A DNA stretch of 64,000 nucleotides, taken from Nocardia albiluteola. Its GTDB lineage: Bacteria; Actinomycetota; Actinomycetes; Mycobacteriales; Mycobacteriaceae. The stretch's first letter is position 1, and the number at the start of each line of letters is the position of its first letter. The DNA is taken from contig NZ_JAHKNI010000012.1 of NCBI RefSeq assembly GCF_018860155.1, positions 62,001 to 126,000 on the forward strand, written 5' to 3'. The translations under genes were made by a program, and so were the position numbers. The notes under the pieces were generated by a model. It worked only from the letters and a program-made list of their open reading frames with translations, made no database searches and was not told where the DNA came from. Shown here piece after piece: positions 18,094-25,488 of this stretch.

Positions 18094-18199
18094 GGACGTC
18101 AACGCGCCGGCAGGTCGACGCGCCTGAAACTCCTTCCGCGGCAACCACTTTCACTGAAGACGACGACACATCAACTGCAGCGCAACTGTAGCCTTGAAG

Positions 18200-18254
18200 T
18201 GATAATCACGCTAACATCTATCACGTTGGAGATTATCACGTTTTCGGTATCACG
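18200..18254. promoter_or_regulatory. operator with four ATCACG iterons in the Scr1 divergent gap
   Basis: The hexamer ATCACG occurs at 18205, 18220, 18235 and 18249, a spacing of 15, 15 and 14 bp. The first copy is part of GTGATAATCAC (18199-18209), a near-palindrome, and the third of GAGATTATCAC. The stretch is AT-rich compared with its surroundings. Regular spacing near one and a half helical turns suggests cooperative binding by the adjacent helix-turn-helix regulator, which is inference. It sits where both divergent promoters must lie. Confidence 0.6.
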
Positions 18255-18303
18255 GCGGTCCCCTGGCGATCGGCGCGATACGCCTCGGCGGAGGGGGAGT
18301 CGG

Positions 18304-18489
18304 ATGTCGGCGACCACGCAATTGCGCTCAGCGCCTTGCCAATTCGGTGACGGCAGAATCTGCCGAGATCTCGCCGGTGAGCTGTCCGATCCGCTTGCGC
18401 GTCGCATACTGCATGCCGAGCACACCCCCTGGTGTACCAGATGGCTGGACGCGGTGGCGTATCTGTCGGCCGGGCTGGATGACGACTGA
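18304..18489 (+). CDS. small hypothetical protein, divergent from Scr1 regulator
   Basis: A 61-residue ORF at ATG 18304 behind a very strong ribosome site (GGAGGGGGAG). It reads MSATTQLRSAPCQFGDGRIC at the start and CTRWLDAVAYLSAGL near the end. It has no membrane helix or known domain. The strong ribosome site and its position directly after the iteron operator support it as a real gene controlled by the divergent regulator. The next tiny ORF begins 1 bp after its stop. Confidence 0.5.
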   Translation: MSATTQLRSAPCQFGDGRICRDLAGELSDPLARRILHAEHTPWCTRWLDAVAYLSAGLDDD

Positions 18490-18490
18490 T

Positions 18491-18682
18491 ATGGACATAT
18501 CGCTGTGGCCGACGGGCTGGCCGCACGAGGCGCCCGAGGAACCGCTGACCGTCACCGAGGCGCATTCGACTATGCAGCGCCATCGCGGCTGCCTGCGCGA
18601 GGAGTGTCCGCGCAAGGCCGCGGCCTATCGAACCCTGGTGGAGGAGGGCCGGATCCGGCCGGATTCGGGCCGGCCGGCGTGA
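18491..18682 (+). CDS. small hypothetical protein
   Basis: A 63-residue ORF at ATG 18491, one base after the preceding stop, so translation is probably coupled. It reads MDISLWPTGWPHEAPEEPL, then an HRGCLREECPRKAAAYRTLV segment with a Cys pair in a charged helix. No known domain was recognised. It converges with the PucR-type gene, 7 bp away. Confidence 0.5.
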   Translation: MDISLWPTGWPHEAPEEPLTVTEAHSTMQRHRGCLREECPRKAAAYRTLVEEGRIRPDSGRPA

Positions 18683-18689
18683 ACTCCGT

Positions 18690-19949
18690 TCAGCTGCCAT
18701 AGGTTCGGGCGACCAGCGCCGAGCGCAGATACCACAGCCCGCTGGCCTGGGTCGGATCGAAGCCGGTGAGCTGGCCGATGCGTTTGAGCCGGTAGTCGAC
18801 CGTATTGGTGTGCACATGCAGCAGCCGTGCGGTGCGCTGGCGATTGAGATTGTGCGCGATGTGGGTCCGCAGCGTCTCGAGCAGTTCGGGGTGCTCGTCC
18901 AGCGGCTCGAGCAGCGCGCCGAGATATTCCCGGCCCGGCCCGGGGCGGGTCAGCTGATATTCCAGGGCCAGTTCGTCGAAGCGGTACAGCCCGGGCTCGG
19001 ACCGCAGCCGCTGCACCATGTCCAGCAGTTGATGGGCCTGGTCCGCGGCGGTCGGGATGTCCGCGGCGGCGCTGGCGACGACCGCCGCGGTGATCGGAAC
19101 CCGGGCGGCGCGCGTGAGCCGCGCGACGAGTTCGGCCAGGGCGTCCGCGTCGAACCGGCCCGAGGGGATCAGCAGGGTGCCACCGTCCACCGAGAGCAGC
19201 GACAGCAGCGATTCGCCGCAGCGCAGCGCCAATTCGGCCTGCACCCGCCGCAGCTTGCGGCGGGCCACCACGGTGCCGTCCAGCATCGGATTGGACTGCT
19301 CGGGATGCGCCGGAATCGCCACCGCCAGCACGTCGTACCGCTCGGCGATCTCGATTCCGCATTCGCGGGCCATGGTGGAGGTGGGGTGCCCGCCCAGCAG
19401 CGCCGAGGTCAGGGTGTGCACCGCGGTGTGATGCTCGCTGACCGCGGCCCGCAGCTCGCGCACATAGGCGACGGACACCGCGGTGGTCATGGTGTCGAGC
19501 ATCTCGACCACGCGCTTGGCGCCGTGCACGAGGCTCTCGTAATCGTCGGCACCGAGGGTAAGCACGGTCCCGGCCGGCACCTCGGCGGCGCCGACCGCAT
19601 GCCGGAGCGCCGGGCCGGTGACCAGGTCCAGGCCGATCTTGAAGCCCTCGTGGATGGCGTGGTGGATGGTGTTGATCGGCACGCCCTCGCGGGCCCACTG
19701 CCCGGCGGCATCCTCGAGCCGCTCGGTCTTGGCGCGAATGTCCTTGCCGTCGAGCATGCTGACGGCCAGCTCGAGGCAGGTGCGCGTGATAGTGGTTACG
19801 TCACCGGCGATGGCATCGCCCGGCAGCGTGCCGCACGGTGCGACATTCTCGACGAAGTGGCCAACCATCTGCCGGGACAATGCCCAGACATCCTTGAGCG
19901 GCAGCGACATCGGGCGACCGGCCATGGTCAGGGGAGCGGAGATGGACAC
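18690..19949 (-). CDS. PucR/CdaR-family transcriptional regulator
   Basis: A 419-residue regulator. The C-terminus has the PucR helix-turn-helix: LLETLRTHIAHNLNRQRTA, then LLHVHTNTVDYRLKRIGQLT and DPTQASGLWYLRSAL. The middle carries a degenerate GGDEF-like CdaR domain, and the N-terminal 160 residues are a helical sensor region of unknown ligand. The length is usual for the family in Nocardia and mycobacteria. It stands alone; its target is not evident. Start ATG 19949; a second in-frame ATG lies 9 codons on. Confidence 0.8.
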   Translation of the reverse strand: MSISAPLTMAGRPMSLPLKDVWALSRQMVGHFVENVAPCGTLPGDAIAGDVTTITRTCLELAVSMLDGKDIRAKTERLEDAAGQWAREGVPINTIHHAIHEGFKIGLDLVTGPALRHAVGAAEVPAGTVLTLGADDYESLVHGAKRVVEMLDTMTTAVSVAYVRELRAAVSEHHTAVHTLTSALLGGHPTSTMARECGIEIAERYDVLAVAIPAHPEQSNPMLDGTVVARRKLRRVQAELALRCGESLLSLLSVDGGTLLIPSGRFDADALAELVARLTRAARVPITAAVVASAAADIPTAADQAHQLLDMVQRLRSEPGLYRFDELALEYQLTRPGPGREYLGALLEPLDEHPELLETLRTHIAHNLNRQRTARLLHVHTNTVDYRLKRIGQLTGFDPTQASGLWYLRSALVARTYGS

Positions 19950-20279
19950 CTGCGTACTCCTTCAACCCCCGGTTACCGCTTCCCCCGTTACTGCAGTGCC
20001 ATCACCGTAATCGTTCCGAGACCGGCCGTGACGAGTTTCCCGGACGGTAGTGACGTTTGGGAATGTGGTGCCTCACAGCCATAGTGATCGTTCACAACGA
20101 TGCCGCGGCCGCCTGTGTGGTGGGCCGGTGCGATACGGACCCGACGCGAGTGATCTCCGTCGCGTTTGGGGTGGCGGCGGAACCGCGAGCGGTAGCCCGA
20201 TCGTTGCGACCATGGTCCCCCGTCCCTCGTGGCGGGCGGACCGCGGACAGTGTCGAACGCAGAACCGTGAGGCGGCGGT
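19950..20279. other. intergenic region between divergent PucR-type and mycolyltransferase genes
   Basis: These 330 bases contain no recognisable coding frame. They separate two divergently read genes and must hold both promoters. I could not pick out a convincing -10/-35 pair or an operator. Confidence 0.5.
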
Positions 20280-21275
20280 ATGAACGATCACAGAATTGCG
20301 GCGATTGGGCGGTGTTGTGCTGTCATTCTGGCCGCGGGGCTGGCACTGGTTTCCGGGCTGGCGCGCGCGGACGTGCGGCCCGCCGCGACGACAGGCGACG
20401 GCTCCCACATCGACCACACGGTGCCGATCGACGCCCGCCGGTCCACGGTGTACGTGTATTCGGCCGCGATGCACCGGGTGATCGCCCTGGATGTCATCCG
20501 CGCCGCCGACACCAGCGTGCCGCGCCCGACGCTCTACCTGCTCGATGGTGCCGAGGACGGCATCGGGCCGGGCGGTCGCGAGACGTCGTGGGAGACCGAG
20601 ACCGACGTGATCCCCTTCACGGCCGACAAGAACGTCAATGTGGTGACCGTCCTGGACGGCCGGTACTCCTATTACACCGACTGGCAGGCCGAGGATCCGG
20701 TGCTGGGCCGCAACAAGTGGACCACTTTCCTGACCGAGGAATTGCCCGCGGTCGTCGACGCCGCCTACGACACCAATGGGCGCAACGCCATCGCGGGGGT
20801 CTCGATGTCGGCCACCTCGGCCCTGGCGCTGGCCGAGGCCGCGCCCGGTCTCTACCGCAGCGTCGGCTCGTTCAGCGGTTGCGCACAGACGAGCACCGAT
20901 CCCGGTCGCCGGTACGTGCAGGCCGTCGTCCTGTCCGGCGGTGGCAACCCCTGGAACATCTGGGGCCCGGACGGCGCTCCCGGCTGGGTGGCCAACGATC
21001 CCTCGACCGACGCCAATCTGGCCAAGTTGCGCGGGACCAACCTGTACATCAGTGCGGGCACCGGCGGCCGCGACGCTACGGGCGTGACACCCGCCGCGGG
21101 CGGCGCGCTGGAATCGGTCGTTTCCGGCTGCACCCGTCGGTTGCAGGCGTCCATGAGCCGGTTGGGCATTCCGGCAACCTTCCAGTACGTGCCCGGCGGA
21201 CAGCACTCCTGGCCGTACTGGCAGCGGTCGCTGCACGCGGCGTGGCCGGGATTCGCTCGCTCCCTGGGAATCTGA
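20280..21275 (+). CDS. secreted mycolyltransferase-like esterase (antigen 85 family)
   Basis: A 331-residue protein with an N-terminal signal peptide (about residues 1-30, hydrophobic AVILAAGLALVSGLA, cleavage after ARA). The mature part has the antigen 85/esterase D fold: LYLLDGAEDG, TDWQAEDPVLGRNKW, the nucleophile motif GVSMSATSA (Ser175) and a late His in GGQHSWPYW (His309). In mycolic-acid bacteria these enzymes transfer mycolate between trehalose mycolates and arabinogalactan outside the membrane. This supports a mycolata host. Whether this copy is a transferase or an esterase cannot be told. It is a single gene. Confidence 0.8.
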   Translation: MNDHRIAAIGRCCAVILAAGLALVSGLARADVRPAATTGDGSHIDHTVPIDARRSTVYVYSAAMHRVIALDVIRAADTSVPRPTLYLLDGAEDGIGPGGRETSWETETDVIPFTADKNVNVVTVLDGRYSYYTDWQAEDPVLGRNKWTTFLTEELPAVVDAAYDTNGRNAIAGVSMSATSALALAEAAPGLYRSVGSFSGCAQTSTDPGRRYVQAVVLSGGGNPWNIWGPDGAPGWVANDPSTDANLAKLRGTNLYISAGTGGRDATGVTPAAGGALESVVSGCTRRLQASMSRLGIPATFQYVPGGQHSWPYWQRSLHAAWPGFARSLGI

Positions 21276-21433
21276 CGCCGTCCACCGTCTCCGAGCATCC
21301 GGTGGGCGAACCGATCCCATCCGGCGAGCGTGCCGCGCCGAATACCTGAACAGGATGTCCGGCCCGCCGTGACGTGCGGTCGGCGGCCCCGCCGGACCGG
21401 CGAAACACCGTGGAGACGAAAGGATTTCGATAG

Positions 21434-21505
21434 ATGATTCCGCATTTCATCCATCAGCTCAGCAGTGCCTTCTCGACCTTTATCGGCCAGCTCCTGGTTC
21501 CGTAG
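21434..21505 (+). CDS. possible 23-residue hydrophobic peptide
   Basis: A very short ORF, MIPHFIHQLSSAFSTFIGQL plus three residues, preceded by AAAGGA at a workable distance. The sequence would form one amphipathic or membrane-associated helix. It lies 158 bp after the mycolyltransferase gene and ends 12 bp before the convergent methyltransferase gene. There is no homology support; it may be chance. Confidence 0.25.
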   Translation: MIPHFIHQLSSAFSTFIGQLLVP

Positions 21506-21517
21506 TACGGCCCGGTA

Positions 21518-22339
21518 TCAGTTTCTGCGGGCGATGCCCGCGTAGCCGTCCAGCGGCCGGATCTCCGGCATCGGCTCGTCGGGGTCCGGCCGCCACTGCG
21601 CCAGATACACCAGGCCCGGGTCGACCAGCGTGAGATCGCCCAGCAGACCGGTGATTTCGTCGTGGGTGCGCAGCCGGTCGCCGCGGCCGGTGACCTGCTC
21701 GGTGACCGCGAGCATCCGGTCCAGCTGTTCGGGCGGGCCCTCGTTGGTCAGATGGGACACCGCCAGATGGCTTCCGGGCGCCATGATCTCGCGCAGCCGG
21801 TCGAACAGGTGCTGCGCCACCGTGTCGTCGGTGACGAAATGCAGCACCGACACCAGCAGCACCGCGATCGGGCGATCGAAGTCCAGGAACCCGGTGACCT
21901 GGGGTAATTGCAGTACGGCATCGATGCGGGTGAAATCCCCGTGCGTCGCCGTGGCATTCGGGTTATCGGCCAGCAGCCGCCGGCTCATCGTCACCGCCAC
22001 CGGATCAATATCGACATACACCACGCGCGCACCGGGGACTTCGCGCTGCGCGATCTCGTGCACATTCCCCACCGTGGGAATGCCGGACCCCAGATCCAGA
22101 TACTGATCGATGCCCTGTGCGGCAAGGAATCCCACCGCCCGCTGCAGGAATGCCCGATTTGCCCGTGCGGTACGCGGAATCTCGGGAATGATCCGGCTCA
22201 TCCGCGCGGCGATTCGGCGATCCACATCGAAGTTGGCGAAACCGCCCAGGAGGTGATCGTAAATCCGTGCGGGGCTGGGAATATGGGGATCGATATCATC
22301 GGCGGCCCAGTCCGGTAGCAATGGTTGCACGGGGTTCAT
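21518..22339 (-). CDS. SAM-dependent methyltransferase, DUF574/SAV2177 family
   Basis: A 273-residue paralogue of the methyltransferase at 16330. It has PSPARIYDHLLGGFANFDVD, the SAM motif YLDLGSGIPTVGNVHEI, VVYVDIDPVAVT and HLAVSHLTNEGP. Start ATG 22339 overlaps the TGA of the upstream GGDEF gene (ATGA), indicating translational coupling. This copy has no DUF397 or Scr1 neighbour, so its partner here is the GGDEF protein. Methyl acceptor unknown. Confidence 0.85.
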   Translation of the reverse strand: MNPVQPLLPDWAADDIDPHIPSPARIYDHLLGGFANFDVDRRIAARMSRIIPEIPRTARANRAFLQRAVGFLAAQGIDQYLDLGSGIPTVGNVHEIAQREVPGARVVYVDIDPVAVTMSRRLLADNPNATATHGDFTRIDAVLQLPQVTGFLDFDRPIAVLLVSVLHFVTDDTVAQHLFDRLREIMAPGSHLAVSHLTNEGPPEQLDRMLAVTEQVTGRGDRLRTHDEITGLLGDLTLVDPGLVYLAQWRPDPDEPMPEIRPLDGYAGIARRN

Positions 22340-23646
22340 CGTAGGCCGGTCAGGCTGCCCCCCGCCGTGATGTCGATGCTGTGCAGCACCCAGCGGTTCG
22401 GGCCCGCCGCCTTGGCCCGGTACAGCCCGGCGTCGGCAGCGTCGAGCAGCTTCTCCGCATCGGCGCCGGACACCGGGGTGACCACCGCACCAATGCAGGC
22501 CGAGATCGTCAACCGGTGCTCGTCCACCGGGATGGGATCGGCCAGCGCGCTCAGCAGCGCCTCCGCAACCGCCGAGACCCGCACCGCATCGCACGGCGGG
22601 GCGAGCAGGATCACGAACTCGTCGCCGCCCACCCGGGCCAGGGTGGCTCCGTCGGCCGCCGCGGCCAGCCGGCTCGCGACCGCGGCCAGCAGCCGGTCGC
22701 CGACGCCGTGGCCGTAGGTGTCGTTGACGGCCTTGAAACCGTCCAGGTCGATGAAGCCGAGGCCGATCCGGTCGTCCGGATCCGCGTCGACGATGATCTG
22801 CGCGAGCGTGTCGACCAGCTGACGGCGGTTCGGCAGCCCTGTCAGCGGATCGTGGCGGGCCTGGCGCCGCAGTTCGGCCTGCAGGGCGCGGCGCTGGGTG
22901 GTGTCCTCGCCGACGATCAGCAGGTAGGCCGCGCGGCCGCCGGCCTCGGGGACCAGGGTGATGGCCCAGGCCGCCCAGCCACTGCTGCCGTCGGCGCGGG
23001 TGTAGCGCAGCTCGAGGCGCACCGTGCCGGATCCGGCGGCGAACAGCTCCTGGAAGATGCGGGACTGCACCTCGTCGTGATCGTCGGGATGCACCAGCTC
23101 GGAGACCGGCTGTCCGCGCAGCCCCGCCAGCGGCTTCCCGACCATTGCGGCCAGGGCCGGATTGGCGTCCACGACTCGGCCTTGGCTGTCGCCGATGCCG
23201 ATGGCGATAGCGGCATTGTCGAACACCACCCGGAACCGCGCCTCGGCCGCATTGCGGGCATCGGCCATCGCCGCATGCAGCATCTCCTGATGGCGGGCGC
23301 GGGTGGCCAGCAGTTCCTCGGTATAGCCGCGGGCCAGCTCGCCCAGCGCGGGGATCAGACGATTGCCGTGCGGTGCAATCAGATCCGCGAGCGGGGCCAG
23401 CGCGCGGGCCGTGCGCGAGAGCACCTGCGGATCGGTGAGATTCGCGTGGACCAGCCGCGCGCCCACCGCGGCGGCCGCGTTGGTGTCGAACGATTCGCCC
23501 GACAGGGTGGCGACCAACTTGTCGATCAAATCGGAGAGCAGCTGTTCGAGTTCGCGTTGGGACATGGGTACGAAGCCGGTATCCGCGACCGCGCTACGCC
23601 ACCGGCTGGCGAGTTCCGCGATTCGGTGATCTCGTATCAAACCCAC
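22336..23646 (-). CDS. PAS-GGDEF signalling protein (putative diguanylate cyclase)
   Basis: A 436-residue cytoplasmic protein. Residues 1-125 are a helical sensor-like region, about 133-250 a PAS domain with its C-terminal cap (YLLIVGEDTTQRRALQAE), and 262-425 a GGDEF domain. The active-site loop reads RVGGDEF (338-344), and HDPLTGLPNRR and FIDLDGFKAVND are intact. It could therefore make c-di-GMP from GTP. No EAL domain is present. Start is GTG 23646. It is coupled to the downstream methyltransferase by an ATGA overlap. Confidence 0.85.
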   Translation of the reverse strand: MGLIRDHRIAELASRWRSAVADTGFVPMSQRELEQLLSDLIDKLVATLSGESFDTNAAAAVGARLVHANLTDPQVLSRTARALAPLADLIAPHGNRLIPALGELARGYTEELLATRARHQEMLHAAMADARNAAEARFRVVFDNAAIAIGIGDSQGRVVDANPALAAMVGKPLAGLRGQPVSELVHPDDHDEVQSRIFQELFAAGSGTVRLELRYTRADGSSGWAAWAITLVPEAGGRAAYLLIVGEDTTQRRALQAELRRQARHDPLTGLPNRRQLVDTLAQIIVDADPDDRIGLGFIDLDGFKAVNDTYGHGVGDRLLAAVASRLAAAADGATLARVGGDEFVILLAPPCDAVRVSAVAEALLSALADPIPVDEHRLTISACIGAVVTPVSGADAEKLLDAADAGLYRAKAAGPNRWVLHSIDITAGGSLTGLR

Positions 23647-23798
23647 CCCCGCTCAATCCGACGTTGCGACTTGCGGGAACGACGTGTTGCCGAACCAGAA
23701 TTCCAGGTTACCGTGTCGGTCCAAACTGTTCGCGGCGACCGGGGTTTCGGGCGTCGGGGCGGGCCGCCGCACGGCCGCCGGAGCCGGTGAAACCACGA

Positions 23799-23828
23799 AG
23801 CCCCGGAGGTCTCGGGACCGCCGGGGCT
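23799..23828 (-). terminator. hairpin terminator downstream of lsr2
   Basis: AGCCCCGG (23799-23806) and CCGGGGCT (23821-23828) form a perfect 8-bp GC-rich stem with a 14-base loop, 22 bases past the lsr2 stop on the minus strand. There is no long U tail, which is common for actinobacterial terminators. Confidence 0.5.
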
Positions 23829-23849
23829 CGGGAGAAAACGCTGCTGGGG

Positions 23850-24185
23850 CTACTTGTTGGCTTTGTGATATGCGGCGACGACTTCGGAGGAAATTCGGCC
23901 GCGGGCCGACACGGTGTAGCCGTTTTTCTTGGCCCATTCCCGGATGGCGACGGTTTGCTCGCGATCGGCGGCGGACTTCGGGCGCGCGGAGGCTCCCGCC
24001 TTCAACCGGCCCACCTTGCGCGCTTTATCCGTCCACGGCTCGAGGGAGCCGCGCAGCTTGCCGGCATTCAACGTGGACAGATCGATTTCGTAGGCCACAC
24101 CATCGATCGAGAACTGTACGGTCTCATCCGCTTTGGACTTACCGTCGTAATCGTCGATGAGTGTGACAGTGACCTTCTTGGCCAT
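23850..24185 (-). CDS. lsr2: Lsr2 nucleoid-associated protein
   Basis: A 111-residue protein beginning MAKKVTVTLIDDYDGKSKAD, with the Lsr2 N-terminal dimerisation domain (VQFSIDGVAYEIDLS, LSTLNAGKLRGSLEPW). The C-terminal DNA-binding domain has the AT-hook-like RGR (about residues 95-97) in TVSARGRISSEVV. Lsr2 is the actinobacterial H-NS-like protein that bridges DNA and silences AT-rich genes. Start ATG 24185 follows GAAAGGG; the in-frame start further up at 24209 would add a non-conserved tail. Confidence 0.95.
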   Translation of the reverse strand: MAKKVTVTLIDDYDGKSKADETVQFSIDGVAYEIDLSTLNAGKLRGSLEPWTDKARKVGRLKAGASARPKSAADREQTVAIREWAKKNGYTVSARGRISSEVVAAYHKANK

Positions 24186-24209
24186 CACTGAGCCCTTTCG
24201 CACGGACAC

Positions 24210-24546
24210 GGATCAACTCGGATTGCATATACCGTACAGCAACGTCATGGAATGCAGCGAATCCAACGCTATTCGGCGTTTCTGACCGGGATTCTCGGGA
24301 AAGGGTGTTAATGATTCCGGCGGGTGCTGGAATTGTCCGGCGCGGGAGGATTCGGATATGTGAATGCGGTGTTGTCGGTGCTGGTGAGGCCGTTGCGCCC
24401 GATCCGTGCGCGTCGGGCGGGCGCGTGAGCCGGGGCTCGGCGCGGGGATGCGGGAGCCGGTGCCGGAGTGTGCATTTCACCGCCGTGCGCGTTCAACCGG
24501 CTCGGCGCCGTGGGTCCGGGCGTCCCCATCGCGTCCGGGCGATATA
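24210..24546. other. intergenic region upstream of lsr2
   Basis: The first 60 bases next to lsr2 are AT-richer (TATATGCAAT on the minus strand) and probably hold its promoter. The remaining part is GC-rich and has no recognisable coding sequence. Confidence 0.45.
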
Positions 24547-24790
24547 TCAGCGGGGCGCCGAGACAAGGGACAGAATCTCGGCGGTGGTGGCGGTCTCGCC
24601 GAGCCGGGGGAAGATCTTGGTGACGCTGTGCTCGTGGGAATCCGCATCGCGGTCGCCGCAGGCGTCCGTCGCGACGGTGACGTGATATCCGTGCTCGTGT
24701 GCGGCGCGGGCGGTGGATTCGACGCCGATGCTGGTCGCGATTCCGCTCAGCACGATGCCGGTGACGCCGATGTCCTCTCGGGGCTACTTG
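24547..24790 (-). pseudogene. 3' fragment of an isochorismatase-family cysteine hydrolase
   Basis: The minus strand reads GVTGIVLSGIATSIGVESTA, with STARAAHEHGYHVTVATDAC next and FPRLGETATTAEILSLV at the end. This is the C-terminal third of the YcaC-like/isochorismatase hydrolase family, including the position of the catalytic Cys region (here LSGIATSIGVES, where Cys is often Ala-Thr in this branch). An in-frame TAG sits just upstream, and the N-terminal two thirds are missing. It directly follows the MarR-type gene, so the pair was probably once regulator plus target. Confidence 0.65.
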
Positions 24791-24801
24791 TTCGGTGGGG
24801 C

Positions 24802-25275
24802 TCAGGGTTCGAGCAGTCGCCGCAGCAGCGGAATCGCCGCGAGCAGCGAATCCTGCTCGGCGCGGCTCAGCTTTTCCGCCATCGAGCGGGCCAGCCAGTC
24901 CTCCTTGGCGGTCCGGACCGCGGCGAGCTGCTGCTCGACCTCGGGGGTGGCCGACAGCAGCACCTGCCGCTGATCGGTCGGGTGGGGGCTGCGCTCGACC
25001 ATGCCGCGCTCCTCGAGTGCGGCCAGGGTGACCCGCATGGATTGCGGGCGTACGTTTTCCGCGCGGGCGAGCGCGGCCACGGTGGCCGGGCCGTCGGTGA
25101 GTAAGCGGTCCAGCACCACGCTCTGGGAGGGGGTGATCTCCATCGTGGAGTGGGCCGCGCGCAGCTGGCGCAGGATGCGGGCGAGTGTGACCCGCAGTTC
25201 GGTGGCGGCGGCCGCGAGCTCGGCGGCGGACCGGGTCTCGCCGGGGTGCGCATCGTGCTCAGGGTTCGCCGCCAT
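24802..25275 (-). CDS. MarR-family transcriptional regulator
   Basis: A 157-residue winged-helix regulator: MEITPSQSVVLDRLLTDGP, then VAALARAENVRPQSMRVTLA and LEERGMVERSPHPTDQRQVL for the wing. Start ATG 25275; a longer frame to 25398 runs through its own operator. It is followed by the remnant of a cysteine hydrolase. A perfect palindrome at 25301-25314 overlaps its likely promoter, so it probably represses itself. The inducer is unknown. Confidence 0.8.
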   Translation of the reverse strand: MAANPEHDAHPGETRSAAELAAAATELRVTLARILRQLRAAHSTMEITPSQSVVLDRLLTDGPATVAALARAENVRPQSMRVTLAALEERGMVERSPHPTDQRQVLLSATPEVEQQLAAVRTAKEDWLARSMAEKLSRAEQDSLLAAIPLLRRLLEP

Positions 25276-25294
25276 GAGCCCAGTATGAAATATA

Positions 25295-25318
25295 GCAGAT
25301 AAACTTGCAAGTTTTGCT
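25295..25318. promoter_or_regulatory. palindromic operator at the MarR-type promoter
   Basis: AAACTTGCAAGTTT (25301-25314) is a perfect 14-bp palindrome, flanked by AGCA (25295-25298) and TGCT (25315-25318). On the minus strand TTGCAA inside it and CATACT 17 bp further are usable -35 and -10 elements for the MarR-type gene. A palindrome of this size over a -35 box is typical of MarR autoregulation. Confidence 0.55.
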
Positions 25319-25488
25319 GTCATATTCAGGACGGCCGGGCTCAGGGGCGTCATGTGTGGGACAGTCTGGCCGAAAACGGAAACAGCCTGGTAATGCACCG
25401 CCCATTGCGATACATCACCAGGCCGTATGTCGGCCGATCCATCCGGGTATCCCCGAGTCCGTGCGCCGGGCGGATCGGCCCGCCTGTG

